Below are positions 10,901-21,194 of a stretch of 64,000 nt of DNA, piece by piece. A program made the position numbers and the translations under genes. Source of the DNA: Dipteris shenzhenensis. Its lineage: Eukaryota > Polypodiophyta > Polypodiopsida > Gleicheniales. The notes below the pieces were generated by a model. The model did not search any database. It saw only the letters and a list, made by a program, of their open reading frames with translations, and was not told the origin of the DNA. The first letter of the stretch is position 1; every line of letters starts with the position of its first letter. The DNA lies in the NCBI GenBank assembly GCA_047967505.1, contig CM106539.1. The stretch is one strand, 5' to 3'.

Positions 10901-11365
10901 CAATTGGTGTACAGCCTTAAAGCCATGGTCCCACTCAAATTTGTAATACCAAGTCTACACATCGCAGTACAGGAACGCATGGGTGATCATGAGTCCTTGA
11001 AAGAAAGGCTTTGTCAGTTGGAAAAGCATACAGAGACAAGACTAGTTGCTTATCATGGCATGACAACAGAAAAACGTCGATGAAAGGCATGGTTTGACAG
11101 GAATCTGAAAGCTGAAGACATCAAGGAAGGCGACTTAGTCCTGTTATACAATGCCAAAGTACACAAGGGAAAATTGAAGTATCTAGGTCAAGGACCCTAC
11201 CGAGTACGAAAGATGAATCCCATCGGAGCTATGCTACTTGAAACACTAGATGGAGTCCAATTCAACACAACAATAAACGGGAGCCGACTAAAGCGCTACT
11301 ACATCAACATGCGAGCCATCCCCGACAAAAACGAAGATTTGGGAAACCAAGTCTTCCTTAGTTAG
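7991..11365 (+). pseudogene. Gypsy-1 pol: reverse transcriptase, RNase H, integrase
   Basis: A long frame of about 1,125 codons with a single TGA at 11081. Reverse transcriptase: WVSPIVIVPKCNKKLRICIN, YSFLDGFSGYNQVQIAPQD, MPFGLCNAPATFQRVM and the catalytic VFLDDLCIHS (F-x-D-D, residue about 405). RNase H: VHTDGSKYAIGSVL (about 548), TTIERQALAMVYSVKKFRHY and YTDHQSLLYL. Integrase: zinc H-H-C-C (HEGIAGGHF ... CDVCQRTIKP), then core residues D in WGIDYVGPI, D in IVLDRGTHF and E in GNGLAESTNKI. After the TGA the C-terminal domain (GDLVLLYNAKVHKGKL, GPYRVRKM) is in the same frame. All catalytic residues look kept, so this part decayed late, but upstream frameshifts prevent a normal polyprotein. 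Confidence 0.93.
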
Positions 11366-12260
11366 GATTAGATTGTATCACGAGCACTCACTTGCATATG
11401 TACGTCTTCGCACATATAGGTAGCATCAATCGATTTTACCTAGAGCTCAGAAGTGATGAATGAGTTCTAGCTGCCCTATGAAAATCCCAGCAAAAAAAGC
11501 ATATAGTTAGTGCCTACTTGGCTACTAGGTCACATGCACTCACACGCTTTCGCTTAGACACATAGATGATTGCATGAATAATTGTATCACACACTTTCAT
11601 TCCACACTCTCAAATGATGTATAAAAAAAGGATCTCTCTCCCACACATACACAGAAAGGTCATACAGGCATGCCAATCAATTTAATTATCAATGGTACAC
11701 TACATGTACATGGATGCAGGTTCAAAAAAGATGCCGCCACTAAAGAGGATGCCCAGAAAGAGCCCACCGCCTCAACCACGGGACCCCCTCCAAAGTTCGC
11801 AGCCATCTACATCCTCTCAACCACGGAGACCACAGGCATTCATGGTCCAAAGCGATAGCTCCGAAGAAGATTCAGTGCATGACCAAGTGGAACAAATGCC
11901 ACCTCAGTCACAACCGGCCTACACAACCGTTAACAAGGCCCAATCATTGGAACTTGTCTAGCCACCCACATCGACTTATGCTCTTTCCTAGGAAGCAACA
12001 TCTTACTTAGAGCAACGGGGTCTAGGCAGTTTGCATGAGAGCCTCAAATCCTTGGAGGACAGTCCTATCCTGACTACCTACATCAAGGACTTTCTCCATT
12101 CTTACTACTCCAGCAATGCAAAGGATGGCAAGTACGGTACAATCACTATACAGCAGAGCCGAGGTAGTCGCGATAGAGCGAGCGAGGAAAAGCGAGCGGG
12201 CCCAAAAAAGCGAGCGAGCTTTTCCACAATTTCCTTATCGAGGTACTCAACATAGCTTTG
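11366..12260 (+). other. Gypsy-1 3' non-coding region
   Basis: Homologous in patches to about 49400-50140 of Gypsy-2 on the other strand (shared words around GATTGTATCACGAGCACTCAC and CTCAACCACGGGACCCCC). Both elements therefore have a long untranslated segment between pol and the 3' LTR. Small frames here have no recognisable domain. The GAGCGAGCGAGG-type repeats near 12170-12225 mark the end of recognisable similarity; I do not find an LTR. Confidence 0.55.
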
Positions 12261-12786
12261 TGGAAACCACTATTTGGAAAGATTCTTGAAAATAAAACTT
12301 ATGTTACTATGTGTAATTATACCAATATTGTGAATTATAGTCTACCTTAACTTCCAATTGAAGCCATACTCACATTACGCAACAATAGTATGTGGGTTTG
12401 AAAGAAACCGAATTTCCACTCCAAAGCGGATTCCATTACTGATACAACAATTCTTTTGCATTTGAAATGGGTTTTATTATCAAACTCCTTCAATAATCAA
12501 AACAAATGCGTTGCTTGATATGTTGAACTTAGTAATGTAAACATCACTTCACCCATATGTGGGGAAAAAAAACTTTCTATAGACTTCATAGCATGGGATT
12601 GCATCAACACTTATGACATTCAAAATGGTTCTTCTTATTAAAAGTGTTATCAACCATGAAAGAAGTGAATGTTTAAAAATAGTTCACCCGTATGTTGAAA
12701 AACCCGTGTCATTTATGACATTCAAAATTGTTCTTGCAACCATCCTGTAGTTCCTAGAGATTTCGCCCATACTTCCAACCCCTTCC
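12261..12786. other. no gene seen, A+T-rich
   Basis: A+T-rich sequence with stops in every frame and no clear repeat, between the Gypsy-1 tail and a tandem array. Confidence 0.5.
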
Positions 12787-13170
12787 CTTCAACCACTAAG
12801 AGGTATCTAATAGTTTTATAGAACACTTGAGATATCATCACCTCCTAATACAAAACCATTATTACTATATGTAGAACACTTGAGATATCATCACCTCTTA
12901 ATACAAGACCATTCTTACTATTTGTAGAACACTTGAGATATCATCACTCCTTCCCTTCAGCCACTAAGAGGTACCTAATACTTTTGTACAACACTTGAAC
13001 CATTCTTACTATTTGTAGAACAGTTGAGATATCATCACCTTTTAATACAAAACCATTGTTACGATTTGTATAACACTTGAGATATCATCACCTCTTAATA
13101 TAAGACCATTCGTAGTATTTGTAGATCACTTTAGATATCATCGCCTCTTAATACAAGACCATTCTTACTA
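12787..13170. repeat. 53-bp tandem repeat, about 6-7 copies
   Basis: Unit begins AACACTTGAGATATCATCAC, then (CT)CTTAATACAAGACCATTC, and ends TTACTATTTGTAG. Two copies are rearranged by an inserted CTTCAACCACTAAGAGGTA-type segment (about 12787-12820 and 12950-12995). Minisatellite, no coding potential. Confidence 0.85.
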
Positions 13171-13227
13171 TTTGAGAGATTAATGGATTAAAGGTTTGAA
13201 GCTCATAGGAGGTGAAGGAAGAGAAAG

Positions 13228-13368
13228 TCAGTTTCAACATGAGGACAATAAAACTAATTGGAATATTTTGACTTATGTATTATACCTTTTTGAAGACTAT
13301 GACTTTAAGTCAGTTTCAACATTAGGATGATAAAACTAATTAGAATATTTTGACTTATGTATTATATA
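13228..13368. repeat. direct duplication of about 63 bp
   Basis: Both copies run from AAGTCAGTTTCAACAT(G/T)AGGA to TTTTGACTTATGTATTATA. They lie at about 13227-13290 and 13305-13368, with a short spacer. Confidence 0.85.
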
Positions 13369-13371
13369 TTT

Positions 13372-13682
13372 TCTTAGGCAACTTTCTAAAAACACTACAC
13401 GCTGCTGACAAGCTCCCACATTTGGCATACATATCAATGAGACAATTTCCAACGGTAACATCCAATTCAAAGCCATTTGCCATTATGTAAGCATGAATCA
13501 ACTCGCCATGATGTAGGGCCCCCATGATGGAGCATGCCTTCACAATGCAGATAAGTGTTGCATTGTCAGGCCGTGTCCCCTCAAGTAGCATTTTATCAAA
13601 CACTTGAAAAGCTTCTTTCACATGACCATATTGCACATATCCTCTGCAATTATGGCATTCCATGAGGCATTGTCTGGATATC
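13372..13682 (-). pseudogene. PPR protein fragment (PLS type), frameshifted
   Basis: Pentatricopeptide repeat proteins bind organelle RNA in plants. The reverse strand reads AFQVFDKMLLEGTRPDNATL, then a repeat with GELIHAYIMANGFELDVTVG and NCLIDMYAKCGSLSAACSVF, the familiar consensus of plant PLS-class repeats (about 2.5 repeats). Upstream, SWNAIIA and GYVQYGHVKEAF are in different frames because of an about 2-nt insertion near 13648. There is no targeting peptide and no E or DYW domain, and the fragment ends at both sides in repeats. It is a relic, perhaps carried here by a transposon. Confidence 0.85.
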
Positions 13683-13708
13683 AATTTTTGGCATACCCCC
13701 CCCAAAAT

Positions 13709-13937
13709 CTCGGGGGGGTCACTATGTATAAACCCTCTATATCACGTGCGTTCAAGGCCTATATTTAAAGTCCCTTATCTGTAAAAAACTTCATTAATAA
13801 AATGTACCCCTTTTTTATACAAATCTGTAAATTTTTTCCAAAACTATTTTAAATAGTCCCTTATGTATATTTATTTCTGTAAATTTTAGAAATAAAAAAA
13901 TTCCTTCTGTTGAACTCACGTGATAGGGTTACATATG
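13709..13937. mobile_element. second copy of the Copia-1 MITE family, right end lost
   Basis: Starts CTCGGGGGGGTCACTATGTA and follows the interior of 5172-5418 closely, down to the CACGTGATAGGGTTACATATG block. The terminal AGTGACCCCCC is absent and the sequence passes into CCCAAAAATGATAGC. It is either truncated or joined to another element. Confidence 0.8.
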
Positions 13938-14103
13938 GAACCCAAAAATGATAGCGCATTGATGCACTACCATTTTTGGGCTACCAGGCCTCTTTTTTAA
14001 TGTCTCCTGAACATAAGAACAAGCACTTGTGTTCCTTACCTTTCTTTCCAATGGGGGTCTTGATTTTGGGGGTGTATGCCAAAAATTGATAAACAACATT
14101 ATT
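13938..14103. repeat. hairpin block linked to the MITE
   Basis: CCCAAAAATGATAGCG and CGCACTACCATTTTTGGG-like arms form a short palindrome at about 13942-13982. Farther on, GATTTTGGGGGTGTATGCC (about 14070-14090) is the inverse of GGCATACCCCCCCCAAAATC at 13690-13709. A segment (CATAAGAACAAGCACTTGTG ... CTTGATTTTGGG) is directly repeated at about 14819-14880. Confidence 0.6.
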
Positions 14104-14532
14104 TGATGCATATAGTTTTATTAAATAGATAAAATAGGCATGAAAACATCTAAATTGGCTCTTGCCATTTGATTTGATGTATGACATGACCCCATTTATT
14201 TTTGTGATTCCAAAGATACGGGGTCTTACTTTTAGGGCTTGAATGCCTGAAATAGGCAGTGCGTCAATGCACTACCTATTTCATACATTTAGGCCTCAAA
14301 AGTAGGACCCCATGTAGAACCAAATGAGGTCCTACTTTTGAGGCCTAAATGCCTGGAATAGGCAGCACATTAACAAGCTACCTATTTCAAAAATTCAAGC
14401 CCTAAAAGTAGAACCCTGTATCTTTGGACTTACAAATCCCAATGGGATCATGTCCTATATCAAATCGAACGGCAAGAGCCAATTTAGATGGTTTTCATGC
14501 CTATTTTCTCCATCAATCAAAACTGTATGCAT
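14104..14532. repeat. foldback repeat with about 160-bp arms
   Basis: Left arm about 14104-14265 and right arm about 14372-14532 are inverted copies: ATGCATATAGTTTTATT... against ...AAAACTGTATGCAT, with the shared word TGGCTCTTGCCATTTGAT inverted in the right arm. The centre holds a smaller palindrome built on AGGCCTCAAAAGTAGGACC at about 14290-14350. Reading frames here mirror each other on both strands and are not genes. Probably a foldback or MITE-type element; no target duplication found. Confidence 0.75.
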
Positions 14533-14599
14533 GAATATATACATCAAGATATGCATCAATATATGCATCAATATATACATATGTATGTATGTACATATG

Positions 14600-14631
<32 letters not shown>

Positions 14632-14768
14632 GATACATACATACATACATACATGTGTGTGTGTGTGTGTGTACACACACACACACACACACACATTTAT
14701 ATATATATACACATATAGATATATATGTATGTATATACATACATATATACATACTTACATACATACAA
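14533..14768. repeat. compound microsatellite (ATAC)n, (GT)n, (AC)n
   Basis: ATACAT/ATGTAT runs, then a (GT)n tract directly followed by an (AC)n tract at about 14655-14696. Those two tracts are perfectly self-complementary and could extrude a cruciform. It overlaps the outer end of the foldback arm. Confidence 0.95.
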
Positions 14769-15085
14769 CAAAATTAGGACCCCATTGGTTGCCTATTTCA
14801 TGCATTTTCTTGTCTCATGAGCATAAGAACAAGCACTTGTGTTCCTTACCTTTCGTTGCAATGGGGGTCTTGATTTTGGGCTCGGGGGGGTCACTCTGAG
14901 AGAACATCGCTCATTGATGCACTTTCTATGGATTTCATAACTCAGTCTTGAAGCTCCTCTACTCCAGAGAGAACATCACTCATTATACTATCGTGCATGA
15001 TTTCCATAATTTCATAGTTACTTGGGTGAAATATTTTTATTTCTCAGTACCAATGAACACATCGCCTTCTGATAAGACATCAGTG
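14769..15085. other. repeat debris with a third MITE-type end
   Basis: Contains the direct repeat copy at 14819-14880 and, at 14881, CTCGGGGGGGTCACT, the terminus shared with the MITEs at 5172 and 13709 but followed by different sequence. GAGAGAACATC(G/A)CTCATT is repeated at about 14899 and 14972. No gene seen. Confidence 0.55.
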
Positions 15086-15325
15086 CTATAGTTGAGTGCA
15101 TTGGAATCTTCCATTTCTGAAGGAATTGGAATCATCCATCTCTGAAGGAATAGAGCTTGGTACATTGGCATATTCTTTCAATTCTTTGATGTTGTAGTAT
15201 ACATTATGTTTATCATTAAAAACCACATGCCGAGTCTTTCCAATCTTTAAAAATTGCATGCTCCATCTCAAATCCTTACCTACCTCATAGTAGGGACCAT
15301 CCAATGACATTGAGTTATCATCCAT
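15086..15325 (-). CDS. unrecognised small ORF, possible relic
   Basis: 80 codons, MDDNSMSLDGPYYEVGKDLR..., with MQFLKIGKTRHVVFNDKHNV near the middle. It lies just downstream of the next ORF on the same strand, with a 42-bp gap and a different frame, so the two may be pieces of one decayed gene. No domain recognised; codon use is not obviously repetitive. Confidence 0.35.
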   Translation of the reverse strand: MDDNSMSLDGPYYEVGKDLRWSMQFLKIGKTRHVVFNDKHNVYYNIKELKEYANVPSSIPSEMDDSNSFRNGRFQCTQL

Positions 15326-15367
15326 ACCATCATTAGTAACTTTTTAAATTCTCATCTGTGCAAATGT

Positions 15368-15826
15368 CTAGTGTTCCACTTGTTCAAATCCCAAGACTTG
15401 ACCTTCTGCTACATTCTTATTTGCAAATGATAACATTTGTAAAATATCTCCCACTCTAAAATCCAAAGATATGCACTTTGTATTCCTGATGACATGTGTT
15501 GGATAAGTCTCATCTCTGTCCCATGCAATAAATGCTTTGTTGGAAGTATTATAGGGCATAACATCTCCAAGGATTTCCATATCCCCACACTTATGCTTTA
15601 GCTCAACATGTGCACTAAGAATCCTTGATACGATAACCGCCACCTTATCTTTGCCAAGTCTTCTAAAGTGACAAATAGAATTTGGATCACTTTCATGGAT
15701 TGTAGCAAATGCAACTACTTCTCTTTTGCAACATAAAATCACCTCCATCCCTGGAATAAATTTTGTAGCCATCTCCTTTATGAGTTTCCTTTGCAAACAA
15801 GCTGTAACAACCATTATAAAGAACAT
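15368..15826 (-). CDS. unrecognised ORF resembling plant transposase tails
   Basis: 152 codons with a hydrophobic, cysteine-containing body: GMEVILCCKREVVAFATIHE, then SNKAFIAWDRDETYP. The pattern (GTEVIL...VA.GTI...DP... then a residue block ending in IAW) resembles the C-terminal tail region of plant CACTA/PIF-type transposase-associated proteins. That is pattern memory only and weak. It may also be an unrelated host relic. No DDE triad or zinc motif is visible. Confidence 0.4.
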   Translation of the reverse strand: MFFIMVVTACLQRKLIKEMATKFIPGMEVILCCKREVVAFATIHESDPNSICHFRRLGKDKVAVIVSRILSAHVELKHKCGDMEILGDVMPYNTSNKAFIAWDRDETYPTHVIRNTKCISLDFRVGDILQMLSFANKNVAEGQVLGFEQVEH

Positions 15827-15895
15827 TAGTCTCTTCTCAATAATCTACTTTATTAATGATTTAAAAATCTAGATCTTGTTTAAAAATTTAATCAG
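15827..15895. other. no gene seen
   Basis: Short A+T-rich stretch between the reverse ORF and the telomere-like array. Confidence 0.4.
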
Positions 15896-16556
15896 ACCCT
15901 AACCAATAACAACTGTAAACCAATAACAACCCTAAACCCTAAACCAAAATAACCCTAAACCCTAAACCCTCAACCCTCAACCCTAACCAATAACAACCCT
16001 AAACCCTAACTCCCAAACCCTAAACCCTAAACCCTAAACCCTAAACCCTTAACCCTAACCCCCAAACCCTAAACCTTAAACCCTAACCCCCAAACCCTAA
16101 ACCCTAACTCCTAAACCCTAAACCCTAAACCCTACCTTCCAAACCCTGAACCCTAAACCCTAAACCCTAACCCCCAAACCCTGAACCCTAAACCCTAAAC
16201 CTTAAACCCTATCCCCCAAACCCTAAACCCTAAACCCTAACCCATAAACCCTAAACCCTAAACCCTAAATCCTAAACCCTTACCCCCAAACCCTAAACCC
16301 TAAGCCCTACCCCCTAAACCCTAAACCCAAACCACCAAACTCTAAACCCTAACCCCCAAACCCTGAACCCTAACCCTCAAACCTTGAACCCTAAACCCTA
16401 ACTCCCAAACCTTAAACCCTAAACCCTAAACCCTACCCCCCAAACCCTAAATCCAAACCACCAAACCCTAAACCCTAACTCACAAACCCTAATTCCTAAC
16501 TCACAAACCCTAAACCCTAAACCCTAACTCACCAAACCCCAAACCCTAGACCCAAA
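15896..16556. repeat. interstitial telomere-like array (CCCTAAA)n
   Basis: Many CCCTAAA heptamers (the plant telomere unit, C-rich strand on +), mixed with CCCTAACCCC, ACCCTAACTCC and AAACCA variants. Degeneracy and flanking transposons show this is internal, not a chromosome end. A second array of the opposite orientation lies at 26842-27262. Confidence 0.95.
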
Positions 16557-16569
16557 CCACAAAAATCTA

Positions 16570-16864
16570 AACATGGGAGAAAGGGAGAGTGGGAGAGGGA
16601 GTGGGAATGGGGGCGGTGGGGGTGGGGGTGGGAGGATGGGAGTGGGAGTGGGAGAGGGAGGGGGAATGGGGGAGGTGGGGGTGGGGGTGGGAGAATGGGA
16701 ATGGGAGTGGGAGAGGGAGTGGGAATGGGGGAGGTGGGGGTGGGGTGAGGGTGGGAGGATGGGAGTGGGAGTGGGAGGGGTGGGGAGTGGGAGTGGGAGG
16801 ATGGGAGTGGGAGAGGGAGTGGGAATGGGGGAGGTGGGGGTGGAAGTGGGAGGGGTGAGGTGGG
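16570..16864. repeat. G-rich minisatellite, left half
   Basis: Irregular repeats of GGGAGTGGGA, GGGGGAGGTGGGGGTGGG and GGGAGGAT. Purine- and G-rich on +, with many G4-forming runs. It is interrupted at 16864 by Copia-2 and resumes at 22794 with the same motifs. Frames over it are low-complexity artefacts. Confidence 0.95.
16860..16864. repeat. target site duplication of Copia-2 (left)
   Basis: GTGGG, repeated at 22794-22798 directly after the other LTR. Confidence 0.93.
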
Positions 16865-17034
16865 TGAGAGTGCTCTCAACGGAAGCAAGAATGGAAGAAG
16901 GAGAGAGAGAGACAGAGAGCCACACAAGTTTGGTGGGTGCAGAACCACCCTAATCTTCTTTTTCATTCATTTATATATGTGTTTGAGTATTGTATATAAC
17001 TGGGGTTAAGGCACAGTGACCTTTAACCCCCACA
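16865..17034 (-). repeat. Copia-2 3' LTR
   Basis: 170 bp, identical to 22624-22793 except TATATAAC against TACATAAC near 16993. ATATATAAA on the minus strand (16970-16978) is a likely TATA box. The PPT AAGTGGGAGGT (minus, 17035-17045) abuts it. Confidence 0.95.
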
Positions 17035-17087
17035 ACCTCCCACTTAAAGGACAATGTGCCTTTAAGGGAGAACAACCAGTGAGCATA

Positions 17088-20000
17088 CTATCCAATGCCC
17101 ATCAATACACGACAATACTTAAACCGCTGACTAGGTAGACTCTTCGTCAGCATATCTGCAGGGTTATCATCTGTATGAACCTTGACAAGCTCTATGCGCT
17201 TGTCCTCAAGTACCTCCCTGATGAAATGGTACCTGACCTCAATGTGTTTGGTCTTTGCATGAAAGACTGGATTCCGTGCTAGCTGAATAGCACTCATGGA
17301 ATCACTATGCAATGTCGGTACACCTGTATGAATCCCCAAATCTCCCACTAGCTGATCAAGCCATATAGCCTCCTTGCAACCCTCTGTGGCTGCAACATAC
17401 TCAGCCTCTGTGGTAGACAAAGCCACGCACTTCTGTGCACGAGACATCCACGACACTGCACCACCTGCAAAGGTGAACACATAACCAGAAGTGGATCTCC
17501 TACTATCCACATGCCCTGCATAGTCTGAATCTGTGTACCCAAGTACACGCATGTCTCCTTTACCAAAGCAAATGCACATCTCCTTGGTACCCTTCATGTA
17601 CCTCATGATGCACTTAACTGCCTCCCAATGCCTCTTTCCTGGATTAGCCATATACCGGCTAACAACTCCCACTGCAAATGCAATGTCTGGTCTAGTAGCT
17701 ATCATAGCATACATAAGACTCCCAACTGCTGATGCATAAGGAACCTTGGCCATCATGGCCCTCTCCTCATCTGATTTGGGACTATCTGTATGACTCAGTT
17801 TCACATATGGAGGCAATGGAGTACTCACTGCTATGACTCAGTTTCACATATGGAGGCAATGGAGTACTCACTGCCTTCCCCCCCTCCATATTGAAACGCT
17901 GCAATACTTTTGTAACATACTCTTTTTGTGAAAGCCAAAGGAGTTTCCTACTCCGATCACGCGTGATGCGCATACCAAGAATATGACCTGCAAATCCCAA
18001 ATCCTTCATATCAAAGGCCTCATGCAACTTGGCCTTTAATGCATCTAGCTCATAAGTATTCTTGCTAGCCAATAGCATATCATCCACATATAGTGCTAGG
18101 ATTATCAGGCTACTATCCTTAGCCCTTTTAGTGTAGAGGCAGTGATCAATTTCACTCCTTCTAAAACCCTGGGACCGAATGAAAGCATCAAACTTCTGAT
18201 ACCATTCTCTAGGTGCTTGCTTAAGACCATAGAGACTCTTCTTCAGCTTGCAAACTAAATGCTCTTTGCCCTTTTCTTCAAAGCCTTCCGGCTGCACCAT
18301 GTAAATTTCCTCATGCAAATCCCCATGCAAGAAAGCTGTCTTGACATCCATTTGCATAAGCTCCATATCCTCTGATGCCACTAGTCCAAGCATGCATCTA
18401 AGTGTGGTCATCTTCACAACCGGAGAGAATATCTCATCAAAGTCCACACCCTTCTCTTGCTTGAACCCTTTAGCAACCAAACGGGCCTTGTACCTAGGCA
18501 CATCATCACCTGTGACCTTCATTTTGTAGACCCATTTACATGGCAATGCTTTCTTTCCATGTGGCAAAGAAACCAAGTCCCAAGTCTTATTCTTCATAAG
18601 TGAACTCATCTCTGATTGCATAGCATACTCCCACTTGCGTTGATCCTCACGCATCATAGCCTCTCTGTAGCAAGAAGGCTCCCCGCAATCAGTAAGCATC
18701 ACATAGTCTACCCCTGGAACAAACCTATCAGGCGGTCTAGACACTCTAGATGATCTTCTCAAAGGCATTTCAGCTTGCTGTCCCACTTGCATATCAGCCA
18801 CATTTGGCTCATCATTTCCACCAATAGATGATCCATCATCTACCCTTGATTGTATACCTGTGGGAGTACTTGGTTGTACCATTTCTTGCACATTTGGTGC
18901 ATGGACAGCTTGCTGTCTATCAACATATGCAGGTGGATTCACATCCTGGAAAGTGATTCTCCTCATTTCCACATCCCTCAAGGGTGCCTTATGCATCTTC
19001 TTCTCATTGAAGACCACATCATGGCTGCGTATGATCTTCTTTGCTTCTGGATCCCAGAGACGATAGCCCATCTCTCCACTTTCACCATAACCTAGAAAGA
19101 TGCATTTCCTAGACTTAGGATCTAGCTTCTTTCGAAGCTCTTTTGGCACATGTGCATATGCCTCACACCCAAATATACGCAAATGAGAGTAAGAGGGCTT
19201 CTTGCCACTCCATGCCTCTTCAGGAATACCACCATCCAAACTCTTACTAGGTGATCTATTGATCACATGCACTACAGTCTTCATTGCCTCAGCCCAAAAA
19301 CCACCAGAAAGACTTGCATTGGAAAGCATGCATTGCAACCTTTCTTGAATGGTACGATTCATCTTTTCTGCAACTGGATTTTGCTCTGGAGTATGAGGGG
19401 ATGTGAGCTCCCTCTTAATCCCACGTGTATCACAGAAATGCTGAAAGTCATGAGAGAGATACTCTCCACCATTGTCAGCCCGTAGGCATTTAAGCATTCT
19501 ACCTGACTGATTCTCAACCAAGGCCAGCCATTTCTGAAATACCTGGAACACATCACTCTTCCGAGCTATAGCATAAGCCCACACTTTCCTAGTTGCATCA
19601 TCAATGAATGTCACATAGTATTCAGCCCCGCCTAATGACCGTGTAGGCATGGGACCACATACGTCTGAATGCACCAAATCAAGCATTTCAAACTCTTTCT
19701 TTCCCCTTCTTTTATGGGCTGATTTAGTCTGCTTCCCATAGAGACAGTGCTCACAAAATTCAAAATCAGAGAAACTCAAATGTGGTACATAACCCAAACG
19801 GCATAAGAGTTTCATTCCATTCTGGCTCATGTGCCCCAACCTGCAATGCCACAAAGAGGTGCTTGGCTGCTCGGTTATTGCAACAACATGATCAAATACC
19901 CCTGATACATGTAAGGGATACAAAGTCCCACACTTGGCACCCCTGGCCAAAAGCATAGAGCCCTTTTGAATTTTCCAACTTTGAAAGCCAAAAGTGGTGT

Positions 20001-20640
20001 GAAAACCAGCATCATCTAGCTGACCCACTGAAATAAGACTCTTGGTCAGCTTAGGCACATGTCTCACATGTTTCAAAACAAATGCAGACCCATTTGCAAA
20101 AGAAAACTTTATGTCACCTGCTCCCACTATGTCACATGCATAGTCATTTCCAAGATGCACACAACCTGTCTTTCCACTATCATAAGTGGAGAACCATTCC
20201 CTATGGGGAGTAACATGGAATGAAGCACCAGAATCCAAAATCCAATCCTGGGAATATGCATCATCTGAAGTGGTAAGCAACTCTGCAGATAAACTAGACA
20301 TGAAGAGAACATCATTGTCACTATCATGTGTGACTGCATTGATCTCCTCGATCTTCACTTTTCCTTTGTCCTCCCTTGGACTCTCTTCCTTTTGATTTGC
20401 ACCCCAATTTGCATTCTTTTTCTTATCCTTTTGCTCTCTTTTCAGCTTGTAGCAATCCTTTTTCATATGGCCCTTCTTGCCACAGTGGTAACACTCAATA
20501 TTCCGTGCCCTGGATTTGCTACGAGACTTCCCTCTTTCTTGGGACTTCCCCCTGAACTGTGATCTGCCCCTTTGCACATTTAAGGCTGCATCCTGCTTGT
20601 TGCCATCCATAGACTTCCGTCTAATCTCCTCGGCCAACAA
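17088..20640 (-). pseudogene. Copia-2 pol polyprotein, split by a 43-bp duplication
   Basis: Order from the N-terminus: a basic region, zinc knuckle CYHCGKKGHMKKDC (residues 50-63), and protease WILDSGASFHV (DSGA at 136). Pre-integrase follows (WHCRLGHMSQNGMKLL, CEHCLYGKQTKSAH). Integrase core: LVHSDVCGPM, LRADNGGEYLS and the E of NPVAEKMNRTI. Reverse transcriptase: ALPCKWVYKMKV, KARLVAKGFKQEKG, MQMDVKTAFLHGDL and catalytic LYVDDMLLAS near 18080. The duplication at 17789-17874 shifts the frame after STPLPPYVKLSH. The RT tail and RNase H (YTDSDYAGHVDSRRSTSGYV, ALSTTEAEYVAA) follow in another frame (17828-17088). All catalytic residues appear intact. Confidence 0.95.
17789..17874. repeat. 43-bp perfect tandem duplication in Copia-2 pol
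   Basis: TATGACTCAGTTTCACATAT...CTCACTGC occurs at 17789-17831 and again at 17832-17874 with no mismatch. 43 is not a multiple of three, so it causes the frameshift. It could be biological or an assembly artefact. Confidence 0.95.
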
Positions 20641-21194
20641 GCTACCACAACATCATCAAATTTCAGTACTCCACCAGGTGCAGAGTTACTGACAGCTGTA
20701 CGGAAGGTATCCCATGAGGATGGCAATGAACATAAGAGAAATATTGCCTTAGTCTCCGCATCAAAATTCATTTTCTGAGCCTGAAGCTGGCTGAAAATAA
20801 TATTGAATTCATTCAAGTGAGAAGCAATGGAGACCCCTTCCTTCATCTGCAGCTCAAACAACCTCTTCATGAGGTAAACTTTATTAGAGGCAGTTTCCTT
20901 TTCATAAGTGGCACACAATTTCTTCCACAAATCTTCCGTAGTCTGCTCATTTACTACTGGGAAATAAACTGACTCTGCAAAATGAAGTCTAATAGTAGAC
21001 TTTGCTAATGCATCCAATTCATTCCAATCATCCTCAGACATATTTGCAGGCTTAGCTTCAATCCCTGCCAAGGGTTTAATCTGCTTCTTTTGAATAAGCA
21101 CATCCCTTATTTGTTCTTTCCACAAAGAAAAGTTTGTCCCATCAAACTTTCTAATGCTGAAAAACTCCTTTTCAGACGTGGAAGAGGATGCCAT
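20641..21194 (-). pseudogene. Copia-2 gag, one-base frameshift
   Basis: Starts MASSSTSEKEFFSIRKFDG; an upstream in-frame ATG at 21218 is less likely. Plant Copia gag blocks: FDGTNFSLWKEQIRDVLI, DLWKKLCATYEKETASNK, LMKRLFELQMKEGVSI, FSQLQAQKMNFDAE and LCSLPSSWDTFRTAV. At LKFDDVV the frame is lost by one missing base near 20650, and the zinc-knuckle region continues in the next frame from 20640. In plant Copia elements gag and pol are one frame, so this is damage and not a programmed shift, since no slippery heptamer or pseudoknot is evident. Confidence 0.93.

Larger units (their letters stand above)
1411..11365 (+). mobile_element. Gypsy-1: decayed Ty3/Gypsy retrotransposon, interrupted by Copia-1
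   Basis: The coding order gag - zinc knuckles - protease - reverse transcriptase - RNase H - integrase is the Ty3/Gypsy order. The element is split at 2920/6628 by Copia-1; reading resumes in register at 6633. I see no chromodomain after the integrase, and no LTRs could be identified, so only the coding span is given. In-frame stops lie at 1483, 1606, 2196, 2640, 6834, 7633 and 11081. Frameshifts lie near 1829 and 2643-2698, near 7541 (2 nt lost) and near 7966 (5 nt lost); the last two are shown by comparison with Gypsy-2. It cannot be autonomous. A related, deleted copy lies at 49351-51323 on the other strand. Confidence 0.9.

Noticed and set aside
14450-14899. Tyr/Ile/Thr-His-rich frames around 14.5-14.9 kb
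   Set aside because: They are microsatellite translations (ATAC, GT, AC) and reuse of the foldback arm.
15896-16556. True chromosome end
   Set aside because: The repeats are degenerate, short and flanked on both sides by transposons and ORFs.
20580-20660. Programmed frameshift between gag and pol of Copia-2
   Set aside because: Plant Copia elements use one frame; there is no slippery heptamer or pseudoknot, and a one-base loss explains the joint.
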